The notes under the pieces are model-generated. The model did no database searches, was not told the origin of the DNA, and saw only the letters and a program-made list of their open reading frames with translations. A stretch of DNA of 64,000 bases, from contig CM055076.1 in assembly GCA_029204045.2 (NCBI GenBank), positions 22,482,743 through 22,546,742 of the forward strand, read 5' to 3'. This document shows positions 34,105 through 46,600 of this stretch, piece after piece. Position 1 is the stretch's first letter. The number at the start of each line of letters is the position of its first letter. Position numbers and translations under genes: made by a program. Origin of the DNA: Tillandsia leiboldiana. Taxonomy: Eukaryota; Streptophyta; Magnoliopsida; Poales; Bromeliaceae.

Positions 34105-35595
34105 TAATTGCAATTTTTCATATTAAACATCTCAAGTAAATCATCAAGATATTTTTTCTGACATATAAAAATTTCATTATTTTTTTGTTTTACTTCTAGA
34201 CCCAAAAAATAACTCATGGGGCCAAGATTGGGCATCTCAAATTTAGTCATCATATTTTTCATAAAGTCATTGATCAATTCTATATTGTTTTCAGTATAAA
34301 TCAAGTCAAAAACATAAAGGCAAACAATCAAAATCTTCATACCTCGAAATTTGATATAAAGTGTGGGTTCACTTTCACTTCTAGAAAATTCGTTTTGAAT
34401 AAAGTGTGAATCGATCCGACTATATCAAGCTCTTGGTGCTTGTTTTAATTCATATAACGCCTTTCGTAGTCTGTAGACTTTATTTTCTTGTCCTTTTATT
34501 TTGTAACCATGCGACTGCTCAACAAAAACTTCTTCATCCAAAAATCCATTAAGAAAAGCCGATTTAACATCAAATTGAAAAACTTTACATTTTTTTTGTG
34601 CAGCCAAAGCCAAAACCGTTCGGATAGTATCAAATCTAGCTACAGGTGCAAAAGTTTCAATAAAATCAATACCTGCCTGCTGTAAGTAACCTTTTGCAAC
34701 TAAACGTGCTTTTAATTTCTGGATCGATCCGTCTGGTTTATACTTTGCCTTGTATATCCACCCGATAACTACTTTTTCTGTGGACAGTTCAACAAGCTTC
34801 TATGTATTATTTTTTCTCGCGCTGCTATTTCTTTATTCATAGCTTTACAGCAATCATCACATTTTACCACCTCCACGAAGGTTTGTGGTTCTCCACGTTG
34901 TGTGTACATGCACTGCTCGTATATTTCACTAAGCAATTTTACTTTTCTCGGTATCGTCTCAGGCAAAGTTTTTGGTGAAGTTCGCAGTGAAGCTTGTGGT
35001 GTTGTTTTTGTACTTGTAGTATTTTCACCATTATTTTTATTCTCGATAGTAGTTTCATCTTGTAACATCGGAAGTGGATTATTGTGTACTTTTGCACTCC
35101 AATTCCAACCTTTTTGTTTATCAAATATAGCATCATAGCTTACAATTAAGAAGTTAGTAATAGGATTATAAAATCGATAGGCTTTACTTCTTTTGCTATA
35201 GCCCACAAAAATACACTTTCTACTATTATTATCCAATTTTTACCTATTTTGCGATGGAATATGAACAAAAGAAGCCGATCCAAAAATTTTAAAATGTTTT
35301 ACCTTCGACTTCCAACCCGTCCATGCTTCATAAGGTGTAATATTATCCCGTGCCAAAGCTGGGCATCTATTAAGAATGTATGTTGCAGTAGATATCGCTT
35401 CTCTCCAAAATTTATTTGGGGGCCCTTTCTCTTTCAATATACTTTTTGCCATCTCCACTAAACTTCAATTTCTGCACTCAGCAACGCCATTCTGCTGAGG
35501 TGTGTAACTAGTTGTCAACTGCCTGCGAATACAGGCTTCTCAAAAAATTTCAAATTTATTAGAAATAAATTCTTCCTCTCGATCTGTGTGGAGGG
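34105..35595 (-). pseudogene. Ty1/copia integrase end and reverse transcriptase
   Basis: Minus-strand pieces in order: integrase end (TPQQNGVAE-like region, WREAISTATYILNRCP, YEAWTGWK at 35240-35458), the linker SRKCIFVGYS near 35200, and RT (DVKSAFLNG, LYELKQAPRA near 34425-34590). The YVDD box reads YVFD (within 34290-34320), so the catalytic Asp pair is broken. Stops separate the pieces. The RT ends at 34105 where a gypsy LTR was inserted; TAATT (34105-34109) would be the target duplication. Confidence 0.88.
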
Positions 35596-36364
35596 TGTAG
35601 GTTTTTATAGGATCCACAAGGATCTAAATAGGTACTATCAAACAACTAGAGGGGGGGTGAATAGGTGTAATACTTATAAAACCAAATCTCAGTGCAAAAT
35701 AAAAACCAATGCGGAAAATAAAAACACCACACCAAGATATACGTGGAAACTCCAATCCAGGAGAAAAACCACGGGACCAACACGCAATAACAATCCACTA
35801 AGAATAGAAGAATAACAAGGTGATTACCGACTCCACGGACTCAACCCCTCCTTCAGCTTCTTCGGACCTTGCGCTGACCGGTTGGATGTCCACGCAATAA
35901 CAATCTACTAAGAAAAGAAGAATAACAAGGTGATTACCGTCTCCACGGATTTAACCCCTCCTTCAATTTCATCGGACCTCGCGCTCCACCGATTGCACGT
36001 CCACTGCACACGTTCGAATCCACGAACGCCACTCGAATCCACGAGCACACGTTTCGAATCCACGAAACGCCTTTAGCACACCGAATCCACGATGCCACGT
36101 CGAATCCACGACGCAAACTCAGTCGATAAGAATATTGACTTCGATGGTGATCCTTTGCTTAGATTCTCATTGAGGAACCGTAGAAGAAATCTCTAAGCAA
36201 AGATTAGATCAATTCGACGAAAGATATGTTCTTGAAAGAACCGTCGAATTGACCTAAAAGAGGCTATAAAGAGGAAAGATAAAAAACTAGCCTCTAGGGT
36301 TGCTCTCAAGTGTTTTATAAATTAATCGGCCGTGCTCCCCACATTTTTGAGAAACCCTAAATGT

Positions 36365-36374
36365 CTATTTATAG
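36365..36374 (-). promoter_or_regulatory. TATA box of gag-only element LTR
   Basis: CTATAAATAG on the minus strand, between the palindrome block (U3) and the CGTGGATTCG repeats; the same at 41367-41376 in the 5' LTR, which would drive the element. Confidence 0.6.
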
Positions 36375-36437
36375 TTTAGAAACCTTTGGAAAGAGATAAG
36401 AATCAAAAACTTACCTTATCTGGAAATTTTCAGGACG

Positions 36438-36662
36438 GCGATCCGGATCGGATTTACTGCGATCCGGATCGTCGTAGCGTGATAGACAATTCCAGAAAAC
36501 CAAGGGTTCGGGATCCGGATTGAACTTCCCGATCCGGATCGTTCATGAATTTCAGCAACATCCAATGTTCGGGATCCGGATCAGAATAGGCTTGGATCCG
36601 GATTGGATTTGCACATGAACTAATACCCTTCGGGATCCGGATTGGATCATCTGATCCGGATC
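36438..36662. repeat. Palindromic GATCCGGATC array in LTR
   Basis: Perfect or near-perfect copies of GATCCGGATC or GGATCCGGAT at spacing of about 20-45 bp, copied at 41440-41664 in the other LTR. Multiple CCGG-centred palindromes in U3 are a known hallmark of Sireviruses. Confidence 0.8.
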
Positions 36663-36991
36663 CTGAACATGCCCTATGTCCAGTTTTTGATTTTTATGCA
36701 ATTAAAAATTCTTCCAAGTGTTTCTACACTATAAGAAAGTATTCGGATCACCAAAAATATTTAGTTAACCATACCTGATCCTTTTGAATACTTTCTTCTT
36801 AAGATTGATGTAACTGATCCACAATTCTTCAACTTCAATCTTCAAGACTCAAGACACTGAGTGTCAACTTGAGCTCTTGTTGAATCTTCTCTAAGTCTTT
36901 GATTGCTGATTGACAATTTGATCCCTTTAAGACTCCGACTCAACTCACTGACTTGACTCACGAAATATGCCAACACCAAAATGCCGTAACA

Positions 36992-38601
36992 ATCTCCCCC
37001 TTTGGCAATTTCGTGACAAAACCCAAAAATACATAAAAGCGCTCAAGTCACTCATCTTAAACCAAAAAGTCGAAATTCAATGTTATCACCAAAACATTGA
37101 TTTTCTTTGCGTGAAAGATCCAATAAATACAAAATTACATTTGAACCAAACAGTCCTAGAACATACTCTATGACTTAGGACTTGGAGACTTAAAGTGATG
37201 TAATTCCTGCAAAACAAAACTCCAACCAAAATCAAACGTTAGTCGTTAGAAATTAAAATCCTACATTTGATTCGTCCTTTTGGTTCTTTTTTTTTTCGGC
37301 TCTTTCAATCCTTTCTTTATCTCCCCCTATCATGAGCATCTCTAACATGTTCTCCATGTTCTCTATGTTCTCCCCCTGTCTTGAGCATTTATGTTCTCCC
37401 CCTTTGTGATACGATCATTATTTTCTGTTCTCCCCCTTTTTGTCACAAATTGTCAAACAGTGAACATACTAGACAAAAGAAAATCACTTACAGCATTAGT
37501 TCATAGAGAAAGAGAGATAAAGGCTCAGTTCCGGTATATAACAAAAATACAGATTGCGTACCTGTACCAGAAAGCAAAAATCAAATAATTTCTTGAAACA
37601 AATCCAGATTTTAGAATCTTTTCAAATACCGATTTGTATTCCATCAAGAAAATAATTTAAGTGCTTGAAAATAATATGAGATCACATAGATGTCATTCAA
37701 TCCAATTAATTTTACAAAAATTAAAAAGATTTACTCCGAAATCATGAAAAATAAAGGTAAAACATTATAAACCGTTTTTCATGTTATATTCATCAAACAC
37801 AAGTCATCAAAAATAATCTTGAGATCCAAAGTCTATCAAGATGTAACGGATGTACAAAGATGACTTACAGAGATTTCCAAATGACATCAATTTGATTTCT
37901 TACCCTTTCAAATTTGAGATAAGCACTAAAATACCTAAGGGTGGCTCTTTGAGCATCTTTCAACTATCCCACCTTATACCAACCAGGAGATTGTTCAAAA
38001 TAAGAGCTTTAAATTTAAATCTCCGAATGCTTCAACTAAACAAAATTTCATAAATAATTTTCAAGCATCCATAACATGTGCTAGCTTCACACACAGACCG
38101 GATGACCGGGGTGGCAGCTCTTTCCAACATGTGGTGGTAGTTTTCACACTCCTTTCGGATGTAACTCTTTCCACATCTTTTGCAAATCATTTCATTACCC
38201 TTGTAAGAATGCAATCTCTTACGTGAAAGAATTAAATCCCAAATTTTAGTCTATCGGTTGTCTCACGTTTATCACAATGAATTCACACAACCGAGATAGA
38301 TTAAGCATCTAAAGATCACACATGATTTCTAAAATTTGATGCTTATAATATCAAAAACTCCTATAATGAAGTATCTTCAAGATTTATGATTATGGAGTAA
38401 AGTTGATAATTCAAATAAAATTAAATTGGAGTGATTGAAAGTGAAAACCCTTTTTATTCAATGCACTTGTTCGTTAAAATCCTTTTGTTAAAAAAAAAAA
38501 ACAAAAAAAAGAAGAGCATTGAAAAAAAAACATGTAATGCAGAGATTCAGAAAAATATGAAAGGAAAACCAATCAAAGCATTACATACAGTCATAAGCTA
38601 T
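36992..38601 (-). other. Noncoding 3' region with repeated polypurine tracts
   Basis: No credible frame. On the minus strand an AAAGGGGGAGATT tract touches the 3' LTR (36992-37004), and further AGGGGGAGA-type tracts lie near 37321, 37371, 37396 and 37430. Repeated polypurine tracts before the 3' LTR are characteristic of Sireviruses. The rest is AT-rich unique sequence where pol would be expected. Confidence 0.75.
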
Positions 38602-40563
38602 TTAGAACTTAAGACAAGGAAAGATATCACCTTTCCGAATCCAAAATTGTCGAATTTTGGGTTGTCTTGATTCATTGTGGTTGGGAGATGATAGCTTTGA
38701 CTGTTGATCCACCTTAGGTCTTTGCCTCGCAGTGATCCACTTGTATGATTGATGTTGTGGCTCGGACCTTTGGTGGTTTGAGTGGACTCCATTGACTTGA
38801 TGTGTCTTTTGATTCCGTTGAGTTCGCTCCGTAGATGAAGTTGCCGAAGGACTCTTCTTTCCTTTTTTCGGGCAATTCTTCACCAAATGTCCTTCAAGTC
38901 CACAAAGGTGACACATTCTTCCTTTCAATTTGAATGTGGAACTTGAAGCATGCACAGTTTGATCCTTTTTAAAACCCAAACCAACCTTGCTTGTTTGACC
39001 TAATCCGGATATACAATCAAATTTCTTCGAACCGATTGAAAGCCTTTGTATGTCGGATTTAAGTTGATGAACTTGCTTGGTCAATGCTTGGTTGGTGACA
39101 TGAATCTCCTCAAACTGTTTTTCTAGAAAACCAATCTTGTCCATATATGATTTAGCGTTTGTCTCCGATTGGTTTAGCTTTTCTTGGAGGATTTTATTGT
39201 TATCCAATAAACGTCCTTGTTCCTACTCGAGATCATGAAGTTTTATCTTTAAAGCTTGATTCTCGTCTTGAATCTCAAGTCATTGCTTTCTCAACTTCTT
39301 GATATGCTTGGCCATCTTCTTAGATTCCACAAGAAGTTGTTGATATGCCTCAACGAGTTCTTCTTCGTCCGACTCCCCCTCACTTGATGACTCTCGGCCA
39401 GATGTTGATGTTTCATGCAAAATCAAAGGAATAGAGTCAGTGATTAAAGATGATAAGCAAACATTAGAAGAGGGAATATGAGAGGCATGTAAGTTAACGA
39501 CTTTTTCCTCTTTACTTGAGGTCGATTCATTAGAAGTAGAATCGTCCCAAGTTTTCACTTGCAAAGCCTTCTTTTTATATGATTTCGGAGAAGGACATTC
39601 CGTTGAAAAATGGTCGTAGCCTTTGCATCTATAGCATTGGATTTCCCCTTCGAAATTATCTTTTTCTTTTTCTTTAGAAGGTTTTGCAAAGCTTTTGAGG
39701 TTAGAGGATTTAGAACCCGATGATCCTTTAGAAGGTTTCGTGGATGAATATCCATCGGTTCGATTCTTCCAAAACTTCCGACGAAATTTCTTTGTGATCC
39801 GCGCCAATTGTTCTTCAAAATTGGCAAAAGAGATTTCATCGTCGGAACTTGATTTGCTATCTTCTTCCTTTGTGGATTTGAATGCAATACCTGTAAGCTT
39901 AGAAGAAGACTTGGAAGAAACTTGATTAGTAGGAAAAGTCATTTCATAAGTTTGCAAAGCACCTACTAATTCCTCTACACTCATCTCATCCGGATGACTA
40001 ACGGTTTCAATGGCGGTAACCTTTGCCCTAAACCGTTCCGAAAGAGTCTGAAGTATCTTTCTTACAATTTTCGACTCCGGGATCTTTTCTCCTAAATTAG
40101 CACATGTATTAATTACATCTTGAAGTCTAGTGTAATAATCTGTAAACAATTCATGCTCTTCCATATGAATAGAGTCAAATTGACTTGTAAGCATCTGGAG
40201 CTTTTGAATTTTTACAAGATTAGTACCCTCATGTGTAATTTTGAGAATATCCCAAATTTCCTTCGCGGTTTCACACGCGGAAATTCGTGTGAACTCAGTC
40301 GAGGAAAGAGAATTAAATAAAGCGTTCATACCTTTCCCATTGTAAGAAGATCTTTCAAATTCCTCTTTGGACCATCTAGAGCGAGGTTTTGGGGTAGTAG
40401 AATTTCCTACTTCCTCAACAGGATGCACCCAACCGTATTCCACGGATTGCCATACTCGCTCATCAATTGCGATGAGAAAAGCCCTCATCCGCACTTTCCA
40501 ATAAGCATAATTAGTCCCATCAAAAAGAGAAGGTCTATAAATATTACCACTTTCACCCATCAT
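38602..40563 (-). CDS. Sirevirus-type GAG, split by two stop codons
   Basis: The start is taken at the MMGESGN methionine (40563) just inside the primer site; upstream codons run into the LTR. N-terminal part: FDGTNYAYWKVRM, then NALFNSLSS, KEIWDILKITHEGT, VRKILQTLSERF, which is the UBN2/Retrotran_gag module of copia gag. A first zinc knuckle, CYRCKGYDHFSTEC (CX2CX4HX4C), lies near 39600-39640. A TGA at 39282-39280 ends the first frame (427 codons) and a TAG at 39225-39223 follows; the frame is then open to 38602 with a coiled-coil-like stretch (KILQEKLNQSE to SDIQRL) and a second knuckle CHLCGLEGHLVKNC near 38870-38915. Gag binds element RNA and builds the particle. Whether the product ends at the first stop or the second part is decayed cannot be told. 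Confidence 0.88.
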
Positions 40564-40583
40564 GATAGATAAACCTAAAACCC

Positions 40584-40595
40584 GCTCTGATACCA
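40584..40595 (-). other. Primer binding site, tRNA-iMet type (gag-only element)
   Basis: Minus-strand TGGTATCAGAGC, two bases from the LTR at 40598. A perfect match to the plant initiator-Met primer site. Confidence 0.88.
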
Positions 40596-40597
40596 AT

Positions 40598-41993
40598 TGT
40601 AGATTTTTATAGGATCCACAAGGATCTAAATAGGTACTATCAAACAACTAGAGGGGGGGTGAATAGGTGTAATACTTATAAAACCAAATTTCAGTGCAAA
40701 ATAAAAACCAATGCGGAAAATAAAAACAGCACACCAAGATATACGTGGAAACTCCAATCCAGGAGAAAAACAACGGGACCAACACGCAATAACAATCCAC
40801 TAAGAATAGAAGAATAACAAGGTGATTACCGACTCCACGGACTCAACCCCTCCTTCAGCTTCTTCGGACCTTGCGCTGACCGGTTGGATGTCCACGCAAT
40901 AACAATCCACTAAGAAAAGAAGAATAACAAGGTGATTACCGTCTCCACGGATTTAACCCCTCCTTCAATTTCTTCGGACCTCGCGCTCCACCGATTGCAC
41001 GTCCACTGCACACGTTCGAATCCATGAACGCCACTCGAATCCACGAGCACGCGTTTCGAATCCACGAAACGCCTTTAGCACACCGAATCCACGATGCCAC
41101 GTCGAATCCACGACGCAAACTCAGTCGATAAGAATATTGACTTCGATGGTGATCCTTTGCTTAGATTCTCATTGAGGAACCGTCGAAGAAATCTCTAAGC
41201 AAAGATTAGATCAATTCGACGAAAGATATGTTCTTGAAAGAACCGTCGAATTGACCTAAAAGAGGCTATAAAGAGGAACGATAAAAAACTAGCCTCTAGG
41301 GTTGCTCTCAAGTGTTTTATAAATTAATCGGCCGTGCTCCCCACATTTTTGAGAAATCCTAAATGTCTATTTATAGTTTAGAAACCTTTGGAAAGAGATA
41401 AGAATCAAAAACTTACCTTATCTGGAACTTTTCAGGACGGCGATCCGGATCGGATTTACTGCGATCCGGATCGTCGTAGCGTGATAGACAATTCCAGAAA
41501 ACCAAGGGTTCGGGATCCGGATTGAACTTCCCGATCCGGATCGTTCATGAATTTCAGCAACATCCAATGTTCGGGATCCGGATCAGAATAGGCTTGGATC
41601 CGGATTGGATTTGCACATGAACTAATACCCTTCGGGATCCGGATTGGATCATCTGATCCGGATCCTGAACATGCCCCATGTCCAGTTTTTGATTTTTATG
41701 CAATTAAAAATTCTTCCAAGTGTTTCTACACTATAAGAAAGTATTCGGATCACCAAAAATATTTAGTTAACCATACCTGATCCTTTTGAATACTTTCTTC
41801 TTGAGATTGATGTAACTGATCCACAATTCTTCAACTTCAATCTTCAAGACTCAAGACACTGAGTGTCAACTTGAGCTCTTGTTGAATCTTCTCTAAGTCT
41901 TTGATTGATGATTGACAATTTGATCCCTTTAAGACTCCGACTCAACTCACTGACTTGACTCACGAAATATGCCAACACCAAAATGCCGTAACA
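40598..41993 (-). repeat. 5' LTR of gag-only element (1396 bp)
   Basis: Same length and ends as 35596-36991, offset by exactly 5002 bp throughout, so there are no net indels. About 15 substitutions by eye. Followed by the GAGGG duplication at 41994-41998. Confidence 0.93.
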
Positions 41994-41998
41994 GAGGG

Positions 41999-43613
41999 TC
42001 CTAATATAATAACCGGATTCGTTTTCGACCAAAATTTTAAATTTTTGAAAAACATCAAAAGCTTCGAATTTATTTTTAATAAAATAAACCCAAGTCATCC
42101 AACTGTAGTCATTGACGAAAACCACAAAATAGTAATTGTATGTGCTGAGCGACGGTGTCTACATCGGCCCACAAACATCGGCATGTATTAATTCTAATGG
42201 TTTTTTGGCTCTTCAATTGTTGTTTCTTGAAAAAAGTCTCTATGATGCTTTTTTAGCCCACAAATTTCACGTACAGAACCAATATTATGTACCAAAGGCA
42301 AACCATCAATCATATTCTTTTTATTTAACAGATCAAGCCCTTTAAAACTCAAATGACCATATCTATGGTGCCATAACCAATCATCATCAAGCACTACTTT
42401 TCATTGCAACATGAACAGGAAAAACTTTTTTTTCTGTTATCGAAATTTCAAAAAGTAAATCTCTTTTATTTTTATCTCAATAAATAGTGCACTTAGAATC
42501 TTCAAAAATAAGTAAATAATTTTTTTTCAAAAATTGGCCCACATTAAAAAAATTGGAATTCAATCTAGGAACATATAAAACATTATTTATTTTTTGGATT
42601 CCGGAAATATTTGTCTTAATTGTACCTCTTCCATGCATGTCCTGGATATACCCATCACCCATCGTCACTCGGTCTTTAGCAGACTTATCCAAATTAATAA
42701 AGTTCTCTTCTTTTCCTATTATGTGACTGCTACAATCACTATCGACATACTAAATACTATTAGCAGCTTTTTCTGATGAACGACATGCAAAAAGTACATT
42801 ATTATTTTTATATTTTTCTTGAGTAAAATTAGTGTTTTGTTGTTTCAATCGACAAAACCGCTCGATATGGCCAAATTTTTTGCAATAATAACATTGAATA
42901 TTTTTATGATTGTAGGGTTGATCATTACCTCTGTAGGTTATCTGATTTTGATTACATGATCTTTCACTATTTCTGTTATTATATCCACCCGATCTACCGC
43001 CGCAACCTCTACCACGGTCAAGACCACGACCACAACCTCTACCATAGTCTCCTGATGCTGAAGCTTGGCGATTAGATGTATCTACTTTATCTTTTTCATT
43101 GCCTTTCGGTTTACTTTGAAAAGCATGCTCAGAAAAGTTTTCATTTCTATCTATCGTTCTTCATGTGCTAAAAGAGAACAAAAAATCGCTACAAGACAAT
43201 TTAGATAAATCATTTGCTTTTTCTATGGCATAAACTACATTACCATATTTTTCTCGTCAAACTCCTTAAAATTTTTTCAACTACTGTTTGATCAGTAATT
43301 TGTTCACCATAGGAATACATCAAGATAACTAATTCCATAATTCTAGAATAAAATGCATGAATGTTTTCTTTTTCTTCCATAAATGAAGTCTTACATTTTC
43401 ATTTTAAAGTTTGAATTTTAATTTTGAGTACCTTTTTCGCTACCTTGATGTTCCTTCTGTAATATATCACATACTTCTTTCGATCGGATAGTGCCGACAA
43501 TGTAACAAAATATTGAGTCGTCAACAGATTGTTGAATAAAAAATAACACACTCGCATCTTTTTTTAGATTCTTTCCAGTTGATTCTTTACATTCTTTTTC
43601 AACAAAATCCTAT
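41999..43613 (-). pseudogene. Ty1/copia gag C-terminus, protease and integrase start
   Basis: Minus-strand order: gag C-terminal half (about 43613-43100), an Arg/Gly-rich stretch (RGRG repeats near 43000-43060), zinc knuckle CYYCKKFGHIERFC (CX2CX4HX4C, near 42850-42900), a protease region ending LYVPRLNSNFFNVGQ (42500-42620), the GAG-pre-integrase motif HHRYGHLSFKGL (near 42310-42380) and the integrase core start VFVNDYSWMTWVYF (near 42085-42125). Several stops lie between. It joins, after removal of the 35596-41993 element, to the integrase end at 35595. Confidence 0.85.
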
Positions 43614-43621
43614 GTCCCTGT

Positions 43622-46600
43622 TGTAATAATCAAGATTTTTATTTTTAAATAAATAAAAGAAAAAAAAATGAAATTCAAGTTGATTTTGAATTCAAAAGAG
43701 CAAAATGACCTAATTGGTCATTTACCGGTGTGCAAGTTGCACACTTTACGAGACGAAAATATCACTTTTCAAATCCGAGCCTGATCTTGGAAATCCGAGA
43801 TCACCAGTGCGACCGTCTCGTCAAACTGATCGAAAATGATATTGACCAAATTTCGATCCGACGGTCGGATCTTTCAGAAATCAGCGAAGAAGCGGGCGGG
43901 ACCCGTGACTTAAGTGAATAGTGGATTTGAACAATAAGCCTCTAATTCCAAATCCCCTCGGTTCCAACGTTGGCCAATCCACTGTTCGGACTCCGAACAT
44001 AGCGATCTAGGTTGTCGTTTTGATCGATTTCATCGATCTGAGCGCAATGGGGCTGACGGAATTTCCGTTTGACGGTCCTAAAATCTCGAAAAGCGTGAAA
44101 TACGGCGAAAGATGCGATATTTTATGCGAAAACTCAAAAGTTTATGCTCCGAAATGCATGCAACTTATTGGTGAGGGACTAGAGTGTAAGAAGAAGTTTT
44201 CTGTGAGGGACTTGGAGCCAAATAACAAGTGTGGAGGGGCCTACTAGCATTTTGTGCAATATTGATATATATATCAACTTCGGTTAGGGTTTTTGGCATC
44301 CCCTCACATCCGAGCACCCCTCTGCCCCCTCCTCTCTGTAACCGACGCGTCTCCTCAGCCTTCCCAACCGCCGCGTCGCGCTTTCGACGCCGCCGTTCCC
44401 GTCGCCGGAGAAGCCCAAGGAGACAAGGAAGTGTCTTTCTCTCGGGTTGTTGGTGAGGAGGGCATCAAGAAGGAGTTTGGTTGGTCCCAGCACCATCTGG
44501 TTGTCCCTCTGTGAAGCTGTTGACCGAGCTATAGGGTTCTCGACGCCGAGCTTCGCCGTGCGCCGCCGCGGAGGGCATTTTCTTCTTCCATCTTTCCGGC
44601 AAGGTAAGATGATGGAAGCTTTTGTTTTAAAATGGTCTCTGGTCTTGTCCAATGCCTTCTTGACGTCGAGACTATCGTCTCTGTGAAGTCTGAGCACCTG
44701 CCGTCGTCCCGATTGCCGGCGGTTGCACCTCATCGCCAGAAGTCCATTGTTTGGCCGATTTCGGGCACAGACTTCATCCGACCGATTGAATCAAGATCAG
44801 ATCGTTGGTTTTGATCTTCTTGGCAACTGCAACCATCTCCCGAAGTTTGGTGGAAATCAAGCAAGAATCCGAGCCGCACGAGCCAGCCCTAGTTTCGGGC
44901 AAACTTGCACTTCGGCCGATCTTCGTCGTCCGGGGCCGCCGCTCACCCGCGTCGCCGGCCACCACCTCAGCAAGCCTCCTTGTACCAGGAGAAGAAGTTT
45001 GGTCCAAGTTGGAAGGCCTTTGAAGCACCCGGTCGGAATCCGCCATTAAAGCTCTTGAGCTTGGCCGAGCTTCGCCGCCGCACGCCGCCGTCGCTTCTGG
45101 CCGCCGACCAACCACCCAGGTACGTTCATTTGGACCATATGAAGCTTACCACGCCATTGCATGAGATTTTGAATGTGGGACTTCTCTTTTCTGTCGTTGC
45201 ACCATTATTGCAATCCGAGCCCCACTGCCAACCGCCGCCTTCGGCCACCGGCGCCGGGGCTGGCCATGTCCAAACCTTTTCTGGGAGTGCCCTTACACTG
45301 ATGCTCCACTCTGTTGGCTTTTGGGCACTAGATTTGGTCCAAGTTGCTCTCAACCCGAGCCTTGGTCATTTGTGGGTGTTGCTTCGGCCAACTCTTCGGC
45401 CACTTTCCGGCAAGCCGTAGGTGAGCACCTCACTCCTCTGTCATTATTAAGCATCATGCTCAAGTTTAAACCAGAATTGATTAGGTGTTTATTAAATTGT
45501 ACCATAGTTGCATTTTGGACCTAAGTAGTTTATGGGCCAACTTTGCCCTCGGGCCTCGTGCCAGCCCAAACTCATGAGCACGAGTTTTGTCGCGCCGAAT
45601 CGAACGCGCTATAATTTACGGCATAGTCAACGGCTTCCTGGTTTGGAAGAACGAGTCGAAACAACGGTTATAATAGTGTATTTATAGCAACATTTCGATG
45701 CAGGAAATTACGATTTGGTCCCTGTCCGTCCGAACATCAAAATTATGATGTTTAGGGTCAGCAGGTGTAGTTGGGCGATATTTGGATATTTTTAGAATGT
45801 TGGTGGGTCATGATTGGAGGTTCAGTGGATTTTCGGAAATTCCGGTAAAAGCCTGGTTTCGGCTAAGTTCCCCCATGTTAGCGTCATATTATTATAGTGT
45901 TGTCGGGATGGGTATGAGTGAGTCTGTTTCTGATTACAGTTTTTGTTCAGGACCCAGCAGTTCAGCACCAGCCTCCCAGTAGTCTACGGGAGTTGGGATC
46001 GGCCTACATTGAGGTGGGTTTATCTTCGGTCCGGGCTTTATCTTTTCGGCCATCTGGTTGCTTTAGTCCAGTCGGACACTTGTTTTTGATTCAGCCCTGA
46101 TTATGCTACATGTCTTTTATTCCTAGATGATAGATATTTACTAGGACATTTCCTGTACACCTGCTCATCAGTTCTTATATCTCAGTACAGTAGATTTTTC
46201 ATGGTCTGATCATGCCTGTTGATTGCTATCATATCTGTCGATTATTGTACTGCATTTATATCCAGAGATACTTGCTTTTACTTTCCAGATATGCATGATT
46301 GACCCATGTTTGATATATACATACATCTGCTTCCCTGTTGGGATCTCAGCTTGTTGCCGACTACCCGGTCATTAGACCGTGAGCTTGAGCATAGCATTAT
46401 GATCGCCACATACTGCTGTACTTCACGTACACTGACGGTTTGGCCACCGTCATAGTGTTCTTTACCGGTAAAGTGATCTAGAGGAAGGACCCGTGATCCC
46501 TTTGCATCGGGAGTGCATTGCATCTGTGAGTGCAGGGTTATGTCAGCCAGATATGGTGTGGATCGGTGGCATTAGCCTGAGGTTCTGTGAGACCAATAGT

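Larger units (their letters stand above)
35596..36991 (-). repeat. 3' LTR of gag-only element (1396 bp)
   Basis: Plus-strand ends TGTAGGTTTTT and GCCGTAACA. Contains a tandem duplication of about 102 bp (35785-35885 and following), six CGAATCCACGA repeats (36015-36110), a minus-strand TATA box CTATAAATAG (36365-36374) and eight or more palindromic (G)ATCCGGAT(C) words (36438-36662). Confidence 0.93.
35596..41993 (-). mobile_element. Gag-only Sirevirus-type copia element, duplication GAGGG
   Basis: A complete unit with two 1396-bp LTRs, a primer site, one gag frame, and a noncoding 3' region with several polypurine tracts, but no protease, integrase, RT or RNase H. GAGGG lies on both sides (35591-35595 and 41994-41998). 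The two LTRs differ at about 15 positions by eye (about 1.1 percent), so it is young relative to its host. Gag is of the Sirevirus (SIRE/Maximus) type and the LTRs carry Sirevirus-style palindromes. It fits the known class of terminal-repeat retrotransposons with only GAG (TR-GAG), dependent on enzymes from an autonomous relative. Confidence 0.93.

Noticed and set aside
44229..45420. Overlapping C-rich frames of 70-170 codons
   Set aside because: They are in the leader part of a solo gypsy LTR, on both strands, without domain similarity or a consistent frame.
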